A DNA stretch of 64,000 nucleotides, from positions 379,501 through 443,500 of the forward strand of contig OZ025253.1 in the NCBI GenBank assembly GCA_964019135.1. The letters run 5' to 3'. Made by a program: the position numbers and the translations under genes. The notes beneath the pieces were generated by a model. The model did not search any database. It saw nothing but the letters and a program-made list of their open reading frames with translations, and was not told the DNA's origin. Positions 1-10,454 of the stretch are shown here, one piece after another. How positions within the stretch are numbered: position 1 is the stretch's first letter; each line of letters starts with the position of its first letter. Origin of the DNA: Arenicola marina. Taxonomy: Eukaryota; Annelida; Polychaeta; Arenicolidae.

Positions 1-3000
1 GACGTCAGTCTCCCGTGTGGCTACCATAACATCTCTGTAATAATAATACACAAGGTATGTGACGTCAGTCTCCCGTGTGGCTACCATAACAGCCCTTTAA
101 TAATAATACACAAGGTATGTGACGTCAGTCTCCCGTGTGGCTACCATAACATCTCTGTAATAATAATACACAAGGTATGTGACGTCAGTCTCCCGTGTGG
201 CTACCATAACATCTCTGTAATAATAATACATAAGGTATGTGACGTCAGTCTCCCGTGTGGCTACCATAACAGCCCTTTAATAAAAATACACAAGGTATGT
301 GACGTCAGTCTCCCGTGTGGCTACCATAACATCTCTGTAATAATAATACACAAGGTATGTGACGTCAGTCTCCCGTGTGGCTACCATAACATCTCTGTAA
401 TAATAATACACATGCTACGTGACGTCAGTCTCCCGTGTGGCTACCATAACAGCCCTGTAATAATAATACACAAGGTATGTGACGTCAGTCTCCCGTGTGG
501 CTACCATAACATCTTTGTAATAATAATACACATGCTATGTGACGTCAGTCTCCCGTGTGGCTACCATAACATCTCTGTAATAATAATACACATGCTATGT
601 GACGTCAGTCTCCCGTGTGGCTACCATAACATCTCTGTAATAATAATACACAAGGTATGTGACGTCAGTCTCCCGTGTGGCTACCATAACATCTCTGTAA
701 TAATAATACACATGCTATGTGACGTCAGTCTCCCGTGTGGCTACCATAACATCTCTGTAATAATAATACACAAGGTATGTGACGTCAGTCTTCCGTGTGG
801 CTACCATAACATCTCTGTAATAATAATACACAAGGTATGTGACGTCAGTCTCCCGTGTGGCTACCATAACATCTCTGTAATAATAATACACAAGGTATGT
901 GACGTCAGTCTCCCGTGTGGCTACCATAACATCTCTGTAATAATAATACACAGGGTATGTGACGTCAGTCTCCCGTGTGGCTACCATAACATCTCTGTAA
1001 TAATATTACACATGCTATGTGACGTCAGTCTCCCGTGTGGCTACCATAACATCTCTGTAATAATAATACACATGGTATGTGACGTCAGTCTCCCGTGTGG
1101 CTACCATAACATCCCTGTAATAATAATACACATGGTATGTGATGTCATTCTCTAATGTGGCTACCATAACAGCCCTGTAATAATAATACACATGATATGT
1201 GACGTCATTCTCTAATGTGGCTACCATAACATCTCTGTAATAATAATACACATGGTATGTGACGTCATTCTCTAATGTGGCTACCATAACATCCCTGTAA
1301 TAACAATACACATGGTATGTGATGTCATTCTCTAATGTGGCTACCATAACATCCCTGTAATAATAATACACATGGTATGTGATGTCATTCTCTAATGTGG
1401 CTACCATAACATCCCTGTAATAATAATACACATGGTATGTGACGTCATTCTCTAATGTGGCTACCATAACATCCCTGTAATAATAATACACATGGTATGT
1501 GATGTCATTCTCTAATGTGGCTACCATAACATCTCTGTTATAATAATACACATGGTATGTGACGTCAGTCTCCCGTGTGGCTACCATAACATCCCTGTAA
1601 TAATAATACACATGGTATGTGATGTCATTCTCTAATGTGGCTACCATAACATCCCTGTAATAATAATACACATGGTATGTGACGTCATTCTCTAATGTGG
1701 CTACCATAACATCCCTGTAATAATAATACACATGCTATGTGATGTCATTCTCTAATGTGGCTACCATAACATCCCTGTAATAATAATACACATGGTATGT
1801 GACGTCAGTCTCCCGTGTGGCTACCATAACATCCCTGTAATAATAATACACATGGTATGTGATGTCATTCTCTAATGTGGCTACCATAACAGCCCTGTAA
1901 TAATAATACACATGGTATGTGACGTCATTCTCTAATGTGGCTACCATAACATCCCTGTAATAATAATACACATGCTATGTGATGTCATTCTCTAATGTGG
2001 CTACCATAACATCCCTGTAATAATAATACACATGCTATGTGACGTCAGTCTCCCGTGTGGCTACCATAACATCCCTGTAATAATAATACACATGGTATGT
2101 GATGTCATTCTCTAATGTGGCTACCATAACAGCCCTGTAATAATAATACACATGGTATGTGACGTCATTCTCTAATGTGGCTACCATAACATCCCTGTAA
2201 TAATAATACACATGCTATGTGACGTCAGTCTCCCGTGTGGCTACCATAACAGCCCTTTAATAATAATACACAAGGTATGTGACGTCAGTCTCCCGTGTGG
2301 CTACCATAACATCCCTGTAATAATAATACACATGGTATGTGACGTCATTCTCTAATGTGGCTACCATAACATCCCTGTAATAATAATACACAAGGTATGT
2401 GACGTCAGTCTCCCGTGTGGCTACCATAACAGCCCTGTAATAATAATAATACACATGGTATGTGACGTCATTCTCTAAGGTGGCTACCATAACAGCCCTG
2501 TAATAATAATACACATGCTATGTGACGTCAGTCTCCCGTGTGGCTACCATAACATCTCTGTAATAATAATACACATGGTATGTGATATCATTCTCTAATG
2601 TGGCTACCATAACAGCCCTGTAATAATAATACACATGGTATGTGACGTCATTCTCTAATGTGGCTACCATAACATCCCTGTAATAATAATACACATGCTA
2701 TGTGACGTCAGTCTCCCGTGTGGCTACCATAACAGCCCTTTAATAATAATACACAAGGTATGTGACGTCAGTCTCCCGTGTGGCTACCATAACAGCCCTG
2801 TAATAATAATACACATGGTATGTGACGTCATTCTCTAATGTGGCTACCATAACATCCCTGTAATAATAATACACATGCTATGTGACGTCAGTCTCCCGTG
2901 TGGCTACCATAACAGCCCTTTAATAATAATACACAAGGTATGTGACGTCAGTCTCCCGTGTGGCTACCATAACAGCCCTGTAATAATAATACACATGGTA

Positions 3001-3359
3001 TGTGATGTCATTCTCTAATGTGGCTACCATAACAGCCCTGTAATAATAATACACATGGTATGTGACGTCATTCTCTAATGTGGCTACCATAACATCCCTG
3101 TAATAATAATACACATGCTATGTGACGTCAGTCTCCCGTGTGGCTACCATAACAGCCCTTTAATAATAATACACAAGGTATGTGACGTCAGTCACCCGTG
3201 TGGCTACCATAACAGCCCTGTAATAATAATACACATGGTATGTGACGTCATTCTCTAATGTGGCTACCATAACATCCCTGTAATAATAATACACAAGGTA
3301 TGTGACGTCAGTCTCCCGTGTGGCTACCATAACAGCCCTTTAATAATAGTACACATGGT
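1..3359. repeat. 60-bp minisatellite, about 56 copies, open at the left edge
   Basis: Head-to-tail 60-bp units fill this stretch and continue off the window. Two main subtypes differ in the first third: one reads GACGTCAGTCTCCCGTGTGG and the other GATGTCATTCTCTAATGTGG or its GACGTC variant. The first subtype dominates at 1-1140 and the two are mixed after that. A 3-bp insertion near 2450 shifts the register. Forty-five of 56 units contain GACGTCA, normally preceded by T, which gives the palindrome TGACGTCA. Many units also carry AAG|GTATGT, a good 5' splice donor on the plus strand. On the minus strand each unit reads TATTATTATTACAG, a plausible 3' splice acceptor. Long open frames in either strand come from the tandem structure and are not treated as genes. 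Confidence 0.97.
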
Positions 3360-3840
3360 CAGGGTCTTAGCCACAATTTTTTTTTTGCAAGAACAAAGTG
3401 TTCATATGAAACTGTGAGCGTCTCTGACCTGAGCAGGGGCTCTGAAGACTTGTGACCGGGTGGGGAGGGGGGTGGAGAGGGGTTGCTCTCTGAAGACTTG
3501 TGACCAGGGGGGGGGGGGAAGTGGGGGCATTAGACAACCTGACTTTAACAGTTTCCCAAGGGGGTGGGGGGTTGCTCTCTGACCACTTGGGACTTTAACA
3601 TGTATGTTGTATGTTGTGGTTCCCAAGGGGGGGGAGAGGTACAACCCCCCTAACCCCCCCCCCCCGCCCGGCCCCCCAGATCCGCCCCTGGTCATGATTA
3701 GCTTCTAAACCTCCTGATCAAAAGACCCTTTTTTGGTGGGTAAACAACGCCTGAGTGCCCGCCAAACTGAAAATCTGCCTGCTAAAATTAAAAACTGCCC
3801 GCCCATCTGGCGGGCAGGTGGGTCTCTGGCTTATACCCTG
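3360..3840. mobile_element. hAT-like non-autonomous DNA transposon inside the 60-bp array
   Basis: The 481-bp insert starts CAGGGTCTTAGCCA and ends TGGCTTATACCCTG, so the ends are inverted repeats matching at 12 of 14 positions. It is flanked on both sides by CACATGGT (3352-3359 and 3841-3848), an 8-bp target-site duplication. The CAGGG terminus with an 8-bp duplication is typical of the hAT superfamily. The interior is T-rich then very G-rich with poly-G and poly-C tracts and shows no transposase frame, so the element is a MITE that depended on an enzyme made elsewhere. The target belongs to the 60-bp repeat, which resumes on the right. Confidence 0.8.
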
Positions 3841-3905
3841 CACATGGTATGTGACGTCATTCTCCAATGTGGCTACAATGACATCTGTGTAATGTTAATA
3901 CACTT
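3841..3905. repeat. Diverged single 60-bp unit to the right of the hAT-like insert
   Basis: One unit with GTGACGTCATTCTCCAATGT continues the 60-bp array after the insertion. It differs from the main array at more positions than neighbouring units differ from each other, which is usual for an edge copy that escaped homogenisation. Confidence 0.85.
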
Positions 3906-3908
3906 AAT

Positions 3909-4490
3909 AAGTCCCAATGTGTTTGCAGACGTTGGTCAAATGATGGCTGTAGGAGCTGGTGACAATGTGTTTGCAGACGTTGGTCAAATGATGGCTGTAG
4001 GAGCTGGTGACAATGTGTTTGCAGACGTTGGTCAAATGATGGCTGTAGGAGCTGGTGACAATGTGTTTGCAGACGTTGGTCAAATGGTGGCTGTAGGAGC
4101 TGGTGACAATGTGTTTTCAGACGTTGGTCAAATGATGGCTGTAGGAGCTGATGACAATGTGTTTTCAGACGTTGGTCAAATGATGGCTGTAGGAGCTGGT
4201 GACAATGTGTTTTCAGACGTTGGTCAAATGATGGCTGTAGGAGCTGGTGACAATGTGTTTGCAGACGTTGGTCAAATGATGGCTGTAGGAGCTGGTGACA
4301 ATGTGTTTGCAGACGTTGGTCAAATGATGGCTGCAGAAGCTGGTGACAATGTGTTTGCAGACATTGGTCAAATGGTGGCTGCAGAAGCTGATGACAATGT
4401 ATTTGTAGAAGTTGGTTAACAGGTGGCTGTAGAAGCTAGAGACAATGTATTTGTAAAAGTTGATCAAAGTTGGTCAAAATGTTGTTAAAT
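3909..4490. repeat. 48-bp minisatellite, about 11-12 copies
   Basis: Units of 48 bp contain GTTGGTCAAATGATGGCTGT and TGTGTTTGCAGAC. The unit length is a multiple of three and lacks stops, so the plus strand reads as a 16-residue repeat (NVFADVGQMMAVGAGD). Copies decay at the right end. No initiation context, flanking coding exon or non-repetitive coding sequence is attached. The open frame is therefore probably a by-product of unit length, although a repeat-bearing exon cannot be fully excluded. Confidence 0.9.
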
Positions 4491-4565
4491 AAGCATATAC
4501 AGGCCATATACATGTATGAGCCTGAAAATAGCCTTTTTTTAAGTTCAGTAAGTTAACAAACTTAC

Positions 4566-4663
4566 CCTCCATAAACCGCTTTCATTCTGATGTTATTATC
4601 CTCATCCATGATGTTCTCTCTAGCAGGCATTTTGATTATGTCTGTTAGTTCCTCAAATTCTGG
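4566..4663 (-). CDS. Internal coding exon of an unidentified gene
   Basis: On the minus strand TTTGTATTTCAG precedes a 98-bp segment followed by GTAAGTTTG, giving an excellent acceptor and donor. Only one of three frames is open. It begins PEFEELTDIIKMPARENIMD and continues with an acidic/polar stretch to KAVYGG. The acceptor is phase 0 and the donor leaves two bases. The composition (alternating acidic, hydrophobic and basic residues) looks like a conserved helical protein segment, but I do not recognise the family. It may belong to the same gene as the minus-strand exon at 7832-7922; their phases do not join directly, so an exon would be missing between them. Confidence 0.72.
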
Positions 4664-4666
4664 CTG

Positions 4667-5163
4667 AAATACAAATAATTTTCTGTTACTATTGGTATTG
4701 TACATACCAGTAGTATTTTCAAAATAAACTGCATCGGGTGTATGATACAGACCACTGACAGCAGCAATAACGCCATTGGATGTATTGGATGAGGTCAGAT
4801 GTTACTAGTCATCCCATTGCCAGCTGCCTTACGACAGTAACGTCTTGTTTTTAGGCTACACTGTCAGTATCATAGTCTTGTTACATGCCAGTTTTAACAG
4901 GCATACAGTCATACCTCCCTCCCTGCTAGCCGCAGACTTGTTCTAGGTCATAGATGCAACCCTTCATATGCCATTAAAATTTGCCAAGTTTCGGCAGTTT
5001 GGGGCAAAGCTCTGATTCATTTCATAATGTTACGCCTTTTTAATTTGATATCTTGATTAAGTTAAATTTAATTAACCAACTTATCGTATTTTCACTTGCA
5101 TATGTACCGGTTTAGTCTACATTCTTGCTACCAAAATATTGTTATGTGAAGGGTTGCATCTAT
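4667..5163. other. No gene seen
   Basis: Unique, moderately AT-rich sequence between the minus-strand exon and the SINE. No convincing open frame, tandem repeat or inverted repeat was seen. Confidence 0.5.
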
Positions 5164-5176
5164 GACCCAGAGCTGA

Positions 5177-5363
5177 AATGAAATGTTGGTGTTTTAGGCC
5201 ACTTTTGTGCACATACAGGCTAAATTGGGCCAAGGAACCTCCCGGGACGATGAAGGATGAAGGAATGAAACATGCCCCAGATTAGGTGCCCGAGCCCGGA
5301 TTCGAACCCAGGACCTATTGATCTGCGGTCTAGTGCGCTAACCACTACACCAGGGAGGCCCCC
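5177..5363 (-). mobile_element. tRNA-derived SINE with 13-bp target duplication
   Basis: Read on the minus strand, the element starts with a tRNA-like head: a box A-like TGGTGTAGTGGTTAGCGCAC and a box B GGGTTCGAATCC. These are the internal RNA polymerase III promoter elements. The body runs toward lower coordinates. GACCCAGAGCTGA occurs at 5164-5176 and again at 5364-5376, exactly 200 bp apart, a 13-bp duplication typical of LINE-mediated retroposition. The head lacks a complete tRNA cloverleaf and is attached to a non-tRNA body, so it is not a functional tRNA gene. Transposition would have used the machinery of a partner LINE. Confidence 0.85.
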
Positions 5364-5424
5364 GACCCAGAGCTGAGCCTATGGCTACCTCCCGGTCTGA
5401 CAACGTTCTCTGCAACGCCACAAG

Positions 5425-7010
5425 TTTGGGGCTATCATTGGCGTAAGTGCCCCCAGGCAAGCCCGCTTCTGTAGGGGCACAACGGTGTCCATGCAAAATT
5501 CTTTAGACACCAGTCGGGAATCGTCTGTAGCTTTTATCATAATTTGTGCATGTACAATCATAGTGTTTATATATTCTATATACCTTGTTCTATCTTCTGA
5601 CATCAAGAAAGTATGCTAACACTAGGTTGTTTCAGTTTATTTTCGCAAAGAAATATTGGAGCACACAACTTTCCCTGATCAATCATCCACCATATTGGTT
5701 TTTGGCGCATGCCAGTACCTGTGAATGCAACTTGGTTCCCGCTCCGTTAGCATAGGACTCTCTGCTAGAGGGCGTTGTCAGTTGTTCACTTTGACCTTAA
5801 GGACAACAGCTGCGCCCTCTGTCACAGGTAATTCATGGTTACAAAGTCTGGGACCCAGGCTACAAATGGTTCAAATGATGGCAGGACTCGCCAGGTAGCG
5901 CTACATATACATGGCAGTTGGTCGGGAAAAGACTATGCTCCAATATTTCTTCCCAAAAATATAACTGAAACAACCTAGTATTTACAAACTTTCTTGATGT
6001 CAGAAGATAGAACAAGGTATAGAGAATATATAAACACTATAATTGTATACGTATATACCGTAAACTGCCTATTTGAAGCCGCGGCTTATATTAGGAAGTT
6101 AGAGGTTCCACTTTCTGGGTTTTAGTCGCAAGTCAGGGTGCGGCTTTAAATAGGGCCTTTTGCCGATTTAAAGTGAGCGTGATGAGACAAGCCGAGGCTG
6201 TGTTTGTGGGGGGGGGGGGGGGGGGAGTAATACGAAAATTAACGGTGTTGCCAAAATAATGTATTGCATCATAACGTCATATAAGTCAGCAAGTCGGGGG
6301 ATAATTCAACTTGAAAGCTGTGTCGTAAGATGCTCTTTCCCAGGCATTGTGTTACTGTGGCAATCAAGACTGACAATGAGCTACTTACGGTTGTGTTATT
6401 TAGTACTACTGCCATGCGACCCGCCCACACCTATTGTATACCAATGATCAGAGGCCAGATTTCAGGTGGTGTAAATTAATACGGCTTGGCGCCGGCCTAG
6501 CACCAAACGCAATAAGTTAATTGTGCCAGACAGAAACTTGATACTGGGTAGGAACGACAGTGATTCATAAATATGCAGTAAGAGCCAGGAGAGCCAGCCA
6601 CTGGTGTGACAATTGATAAGAGCTTCGATCTGAGAGGGAGAGCTGAATGTTGTTAGTAGTCGCTACTGCTGGTATAAATAATTAATTGATTTCATAGGGG
6701 CCAGGATATCCAGCGACTGGTGTGACACTTGATAAGAGGCTGCGATCGGAGAGGGAGAGGTGAATGTTGTTAGTAGTCGTGACTGCTCGTATAAACAATT
6801 AATTGCTTAGTTTCATTGACAGGATTAAGTAGGGATACAAGGAGGGGGGGGGGGGGGAGAGGGGTTGAGAGGCTTCAAATAGGCAGTTTACGGTATTATG
6901 ATAAAAGCTACAGTTGATTCCTGACTGGCATCTAAAGAACTTTGCATGGACACCATTGTGCCCCTAGAGAAGCGGGCTTGCCTGGGGGCACTTGCACTAC
7001 GGGCTATCAG
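5425..7010. mobile_element. Palindromic (foldback) repeat family, copy 1, interrupted by a second element
   Basis: Sequence at about 5425-5660 is repeated in inverted orientation at about 5925-6057 and 6894-7010. Shared blocks include the motif of a poly-purine stretch followed by GATAGAACAAGGTAT, AGCTTTTATCAT and its complement, and GGGGGCACTTGC at the outer ends. The right arm is split by the element at 6058-6893. The centre (5660-5925) is unique and contains no transposase frame. A second copy of the same family lies at about 12510-13285. Exact ends are uncertain because no clear target duplication was found. Confidence 0.7.
6058..6893. mobile_element. Nested 836-bp inverted-repeat element with TA duplication
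   Basis: The ends are perfect 23-bp inverted repeats beginning CCGTAAACTGCCTATTTGAA, each bordered by TA, which suggests a TA-targeting (Tc1/mariner-like) MITE. Inside there are two poly-G tracts (near 6207 and 6843) and an internal direct duplication of about 125 bp (about 6570-6690 and 6700-6815) sharing CACTTGATAAGA-like and GTTGTTAGTAGTCG blocks. No protein-coding frame for a transposase is visible, so it is non-autonomous. Confidence 0.78.
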
Positions 7011-7831
7011 TGTCATAGCCTGAAATTCAGATGTAGGGCAGTCATTTTTTTTATTTTAGAGTTTAGCCACTTTCTATAGCTCAAATGAAAGCTCTTGATT
7101 AGTAGATCAACATGCTTTTTTCTTTTTCTTAATTATGTTAAGTGGTTACAAAGTTATAGCCATTTTAGTGCCTCAAAATGAGGGGTAAAATTAGTCCGGC
7201 CCATGTCATTATTTTAAAAATTGGCATATCTAATTATTTCTCTATTTCAAGAGTTCCTGGTTCATTTATTATAAGGTATTAAATGCTTATGTGATATTTA
7301 TTCATTGTTATGCATGTAGATATGAATTAATTAACACTTTTTACTCATATAAATACATATTTTCAGTTTAAATTTCACATGTTAAAAGTGTGGATAGCCA
7401 CTTTAGCAGTTTTGGACTTAGAAATTCTAAGAACGGTACCATGCTGAATTTTTTTTCAAAATAAAAAAAAATAAAATTCAATTTTCTGTAAAGAAATGAT
7501 TATAATTAGATTATTTATGTAATATTTAAACTAAAAAATATATATTAAGTCTTTTCAATATTAATAATATTAAATTTTAGGTAATTAAATAACACTTGTT
7601 TAAAAAACAATAATTTTAGTGGTATTTCAGCAAAAAAAATTTTATTCAAAGTATTACATATATACTGAAATCATTTACATAAGCATTATTATCAAATGAT
7701 ATATACAAGTTTTTTTTGTACCAATGATAACAATAAGTAATAACATTGATCCCATTTATTTCCATTCGATATAATATATTTTTTATATAATAAAATGTAA
7801 AAGGGGTATAGCAGAATATCGGATTTGTTAC
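7011..7831. other. AT-rich sequence, possible 3' flank of the minus-strand exon
   Basis: Strongly AT-rich, unique sequence without a supported gene. On the minus strand an AATAAA lies near 7758, roughly 75-80 bp beyond a TAA that would end the exon at 7832-7922 if that exon were terminal. It could therefore be either a 3' untranslated region or intron. Confidence 0.4.
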
Positions 7832-7922
7832 TTGGGAAATGACACTAAACCAGTGAAGTAGGAGACACCAGGTCCTGGCTTGAGACTTCTTAAGTATATG
7901 CTCTTCCCTTGGTACCAGTCAA
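7832..7922 (-). CDS. Probable coding exon of an unidentified gene
   Basis: On the minus strand a strong polypyrimidine acceptor (TTTCCTTTCTTTTAG) precedes a segment with one long open frame that begins DWYQGKSIYLRSLKPGPG and continues VSYFTGLVSFP. The other two frames stop early. A donor GTAACA follows after two extra bases; alternatively the frame ends at TAA one codon later and this is the last exon. The acceptor needs one base from the preceding exon. I do not recognise the protein. The Lys-Pro-Gly-Pro-Gly turn and aromatic residues look like a folded domain rather than repeat sequence. Confidence 0.6.
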
Positions 7923-8889
7923 CTAAAAGAAAGGAAACATCAAATAAACTAACAGCTTTCCGCAATAAAAACAGTTACATATATTGGGGGTATACGTATT
8001 GGGGTATATTTGGTGTAAATTATTTTGCCAGCTGGAAATATTGATAACAATGTGATTTAAACCAGAAAGCCAAGCATTTGTGATACTGCTATTCTCTCTT
8101 AGTTCATTTGTGCATTTGTGGGACAAGACTCTAGCCTCTCCTAATGACCCCACCTTCACCCCCATCATATCCAACCTGTTATTAGCTACACCTTTATCAC
8201 CCTCATTAATGTATACTTAAACTATGTAGCCTACAACCTTCCCTAATATCTACACCTTCATCATCACTAACCGTCCCAAGCTACAAACAATTTAATCTAA
8301 AGCCACCTCAAATCACCGTTTACATAATCCTCCATAAATGGAGAGGGAAAAAATTCATGTCATTCTCGATCCCTATCATATTCATCATCATCCACATTAA
8401 CGCTTTTGTCCATCCTATCATGCCTCATGATACATTTTCGGATTCAGACTAGATGCTCCTTCACACACACAATCACAAGAGCATCCAACCAGGCCTCAAC
8501 TCGTCTCATTATTCTTGCATAAATGCAAAATCTGTCGCCCAGTCAAATCATCCACACACAAGGGAACTAACCTAACCGCCATCCCTCAGATCATCCGCCC
8601 AGTCCAACTCCATCACATCTCTACACCCATTAAACTTTACATGGAACAGACACTTCCCTACCCCTCCGTCCAATGCCAATGCCACAGTTTCACAGAGAAA
8701 TGTTACTGTGTAAGTAACTTTAATCTTGGTCCAGGTATGTATATATATATGTGTGTGGTGGGAGGGCGGGGGCGGGGGGGGGGGCTACCAAAAGTGACAA
8801 CAAAGGACATGAACTGACCTAATTTATGAAAAAAACAAGGTGGGACAACACAAGTCTAATCTAAAGTTGTACCAAAAGTTTGTTCCAAA
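7923..8889. other. Non-coding or intronic stretch, no supported gene
   Basis: C-rich, CATC-rich sequence at 8150-8700 has short open frames without coding character. A GTAAGT at 8711 is donor-like but has no convincing exon attached. A TA/TG run and G-rich tract lie at 8735-8785. Confidence 0.4.
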
Positions 8890-9375
8890 CGTGAAGACAG
8901 CTAAGCAAGGGGGTCAGGGCTACTCCCAGAATTATTGACAGCTAGGGGTTGGGTTTGATACCAGCGAGTGGTGGGTTTAAAACAAGACATATATAGGGGT
9001 GGGGGGGGGGTCTTAAACATGATTACAGTTCGGGCTTGGGGTGTTCTAACATGATTAAATGGGTTCTACTCCTAGACATGATGACAGCTAGGGGTGGAGT
9101 GGGGTGTAAAAACATGACAACAACAACAAGGGGTGGGGGTCCTAAACATGATGACAGCTAAGGTGGGGGGGGGGGGTCAACAACATAACAGCCAGGGATG
9201 AGGGTCGAAACATGATATCTAGAGATGAGGGTGTCAAAACATGATATCTAGGGATGAGGGTGTCAAAACATGACAGCTAGAGTGGGGGTGGGGTCAAACA
9301 CATGACAGCTAGAGGCAGGGGTCCTAAACATAAGACAGGGGCCTAACCCTCCCCCCCCCCCCCCCCCCCCCCCTC
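8890..9375. repeat. Degenerate G-rich tandem repeat ending in poly-C
   Basis: Imperfect units of roughly 30-45 bp share ACATGATGACAGCTAGGGGT followed by G-rich sequence. They are too diverged to give a fixed period. The block ends in a C tract of about 28 bases near 9346-9373. No gene is present. Confidence 0.75.
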
Positions 9376-9746
9376 TACTGCCTGTACTGCCTGTGTGGAG
9401 GTCGTCACAGGCTTACACAAACAGCTAAAACAGCTCTGGAATAAACATAACAAATAGTGACAGTGTTCAACAGGACTTCATTTTTTTTTTCTTCTATTTG
9501 ACGTATAAATTAGAGTTATAACAACCTGTCATCGCCATTCTACACATGCTATATGTTGTCAACATTTGTAAACAAACACTGTAAGGACGTCAGGAAAACA
9601 ACCATGAAAATTCTCAATAAATATGGTGTACATCCCTCAGAAAATTATACGAAATGAAATGACGATCACTAATTTTATAATATCTATAGATGAATAGGAT
9701 GGATGTCTCATTTTGTTAGAGATATTTCCGGATTTTCCAAGTTTAC

Positions 9747-9775
9747 CTCACACGCTCCATACTCACTGACACCAT
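9747..9775 (-). CDS. Candidate first coding exon, minus strand (weak)
   Basis: On the minus strand CAAAATGG gives a start in fair context. The frame encodes MVSVSMERV plus two bases and meets GTAAAC, a usable donor. Upstream on the same strand is a CpG-containing stretch with ACGTCAC and CACATGAC motifs, as in a promoter. Its phase does not fit directly onto the exon at 7832-7922. The segment is only 29 bp, so chance is a real possibility. Confidence 0.3.
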
Positions 9776-10225
9776 TTTGACCTGTCACTCATGTGACGAA
9801 AGTTGCGTGTCGTCATCGCATTGTCCGTGTGGGTCATGTGATCTTTGGGTGCGTTGAGGCAGGTGAATACTCATAGCTCGTGCTGATACTTTCTTTCTAT
9901 CTTGTAGTGCACTCTTTCTGCTCCTTAAATAACTCAGTCGTTTGGTTCTGACATAAATATTGACGGAGTGATGCGTAATGGAACATTTCAAATCGCCGCT
10001 ATGGAAAAACCGTTAAAGATATCAACAAACGACTGACGGTTTCTGAAAGATCATGTTGTTCTCTTTGCGATGGTATTGGCAGTTTAAATATTCATTGAAA
10101 ACTTGTTGGGCTCAAACGAAAACAGTGTGATATGTCACATTTTGAAATGGTACCATTTTTGAGGGCCGCGACAAATTTTGACGTCGTTGGACTAATAACG
10201 TGACGCATTCGCTGACGGCCCTATC
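9776..10225. other. CpG-containing unique sequence, possible promoter region
   Basis: No long coding frame was found. Several ACGTCA/TGACG and CATGTGAC motifs occur near 9790-9850. These would suit a promoter for a minus-strand gene starting near 9775, but nothing in the sequence proves this. Confidence 0.3.
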
Positions 10226-10334
10226 AGATGTTAGGCCTAATGTCGTGAGACAGTCTGAGGGAACAATATTACAGTTAATGTTGATCCATAATATCGATTC
10301 CTTCAGACTGTCTCAGGACATTAACATCTGAGTT
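10226..10334. mobile_element. Short palindromic element (hairpin MITE)
   Basis: The segment begins CAGATGTTAGGCCTAATGTC and ends with the near inverse GACATTAACATCTG. The arms share GAGACAGTCTGA around a loop of about 40 bp. This is a foldback structure of about 110 bp with no coding content. Confidence 0.6.
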
Positions 10335-10454
10335 TCAGGCTATCACTATCACTATCTACTATCAGTGTCAATGACACTGTCGATACTGACAGACATTGAC
10401 ACTGCTGCCCTGACTCAGGCTGACAAGTGACAAGTGTCCAGTCACACACTGTCA

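Noticed and set aside
1-3359. CRISPR array
   Set aside because: Units abut without unique spacers, and the window is eukaryotic.
5285-5362. Functional tRNA gene
   Set aside because: Box A and B are present, but it has no complete cloverleaf and is joined to a SINE body with a 13-bp target duplication.
8677-8711. Plus-strand microexon before GTAAGT
   Set aside because: The donor is good, but the upstream exon would be about 20 bp with a poor acceptor and no linked exons.
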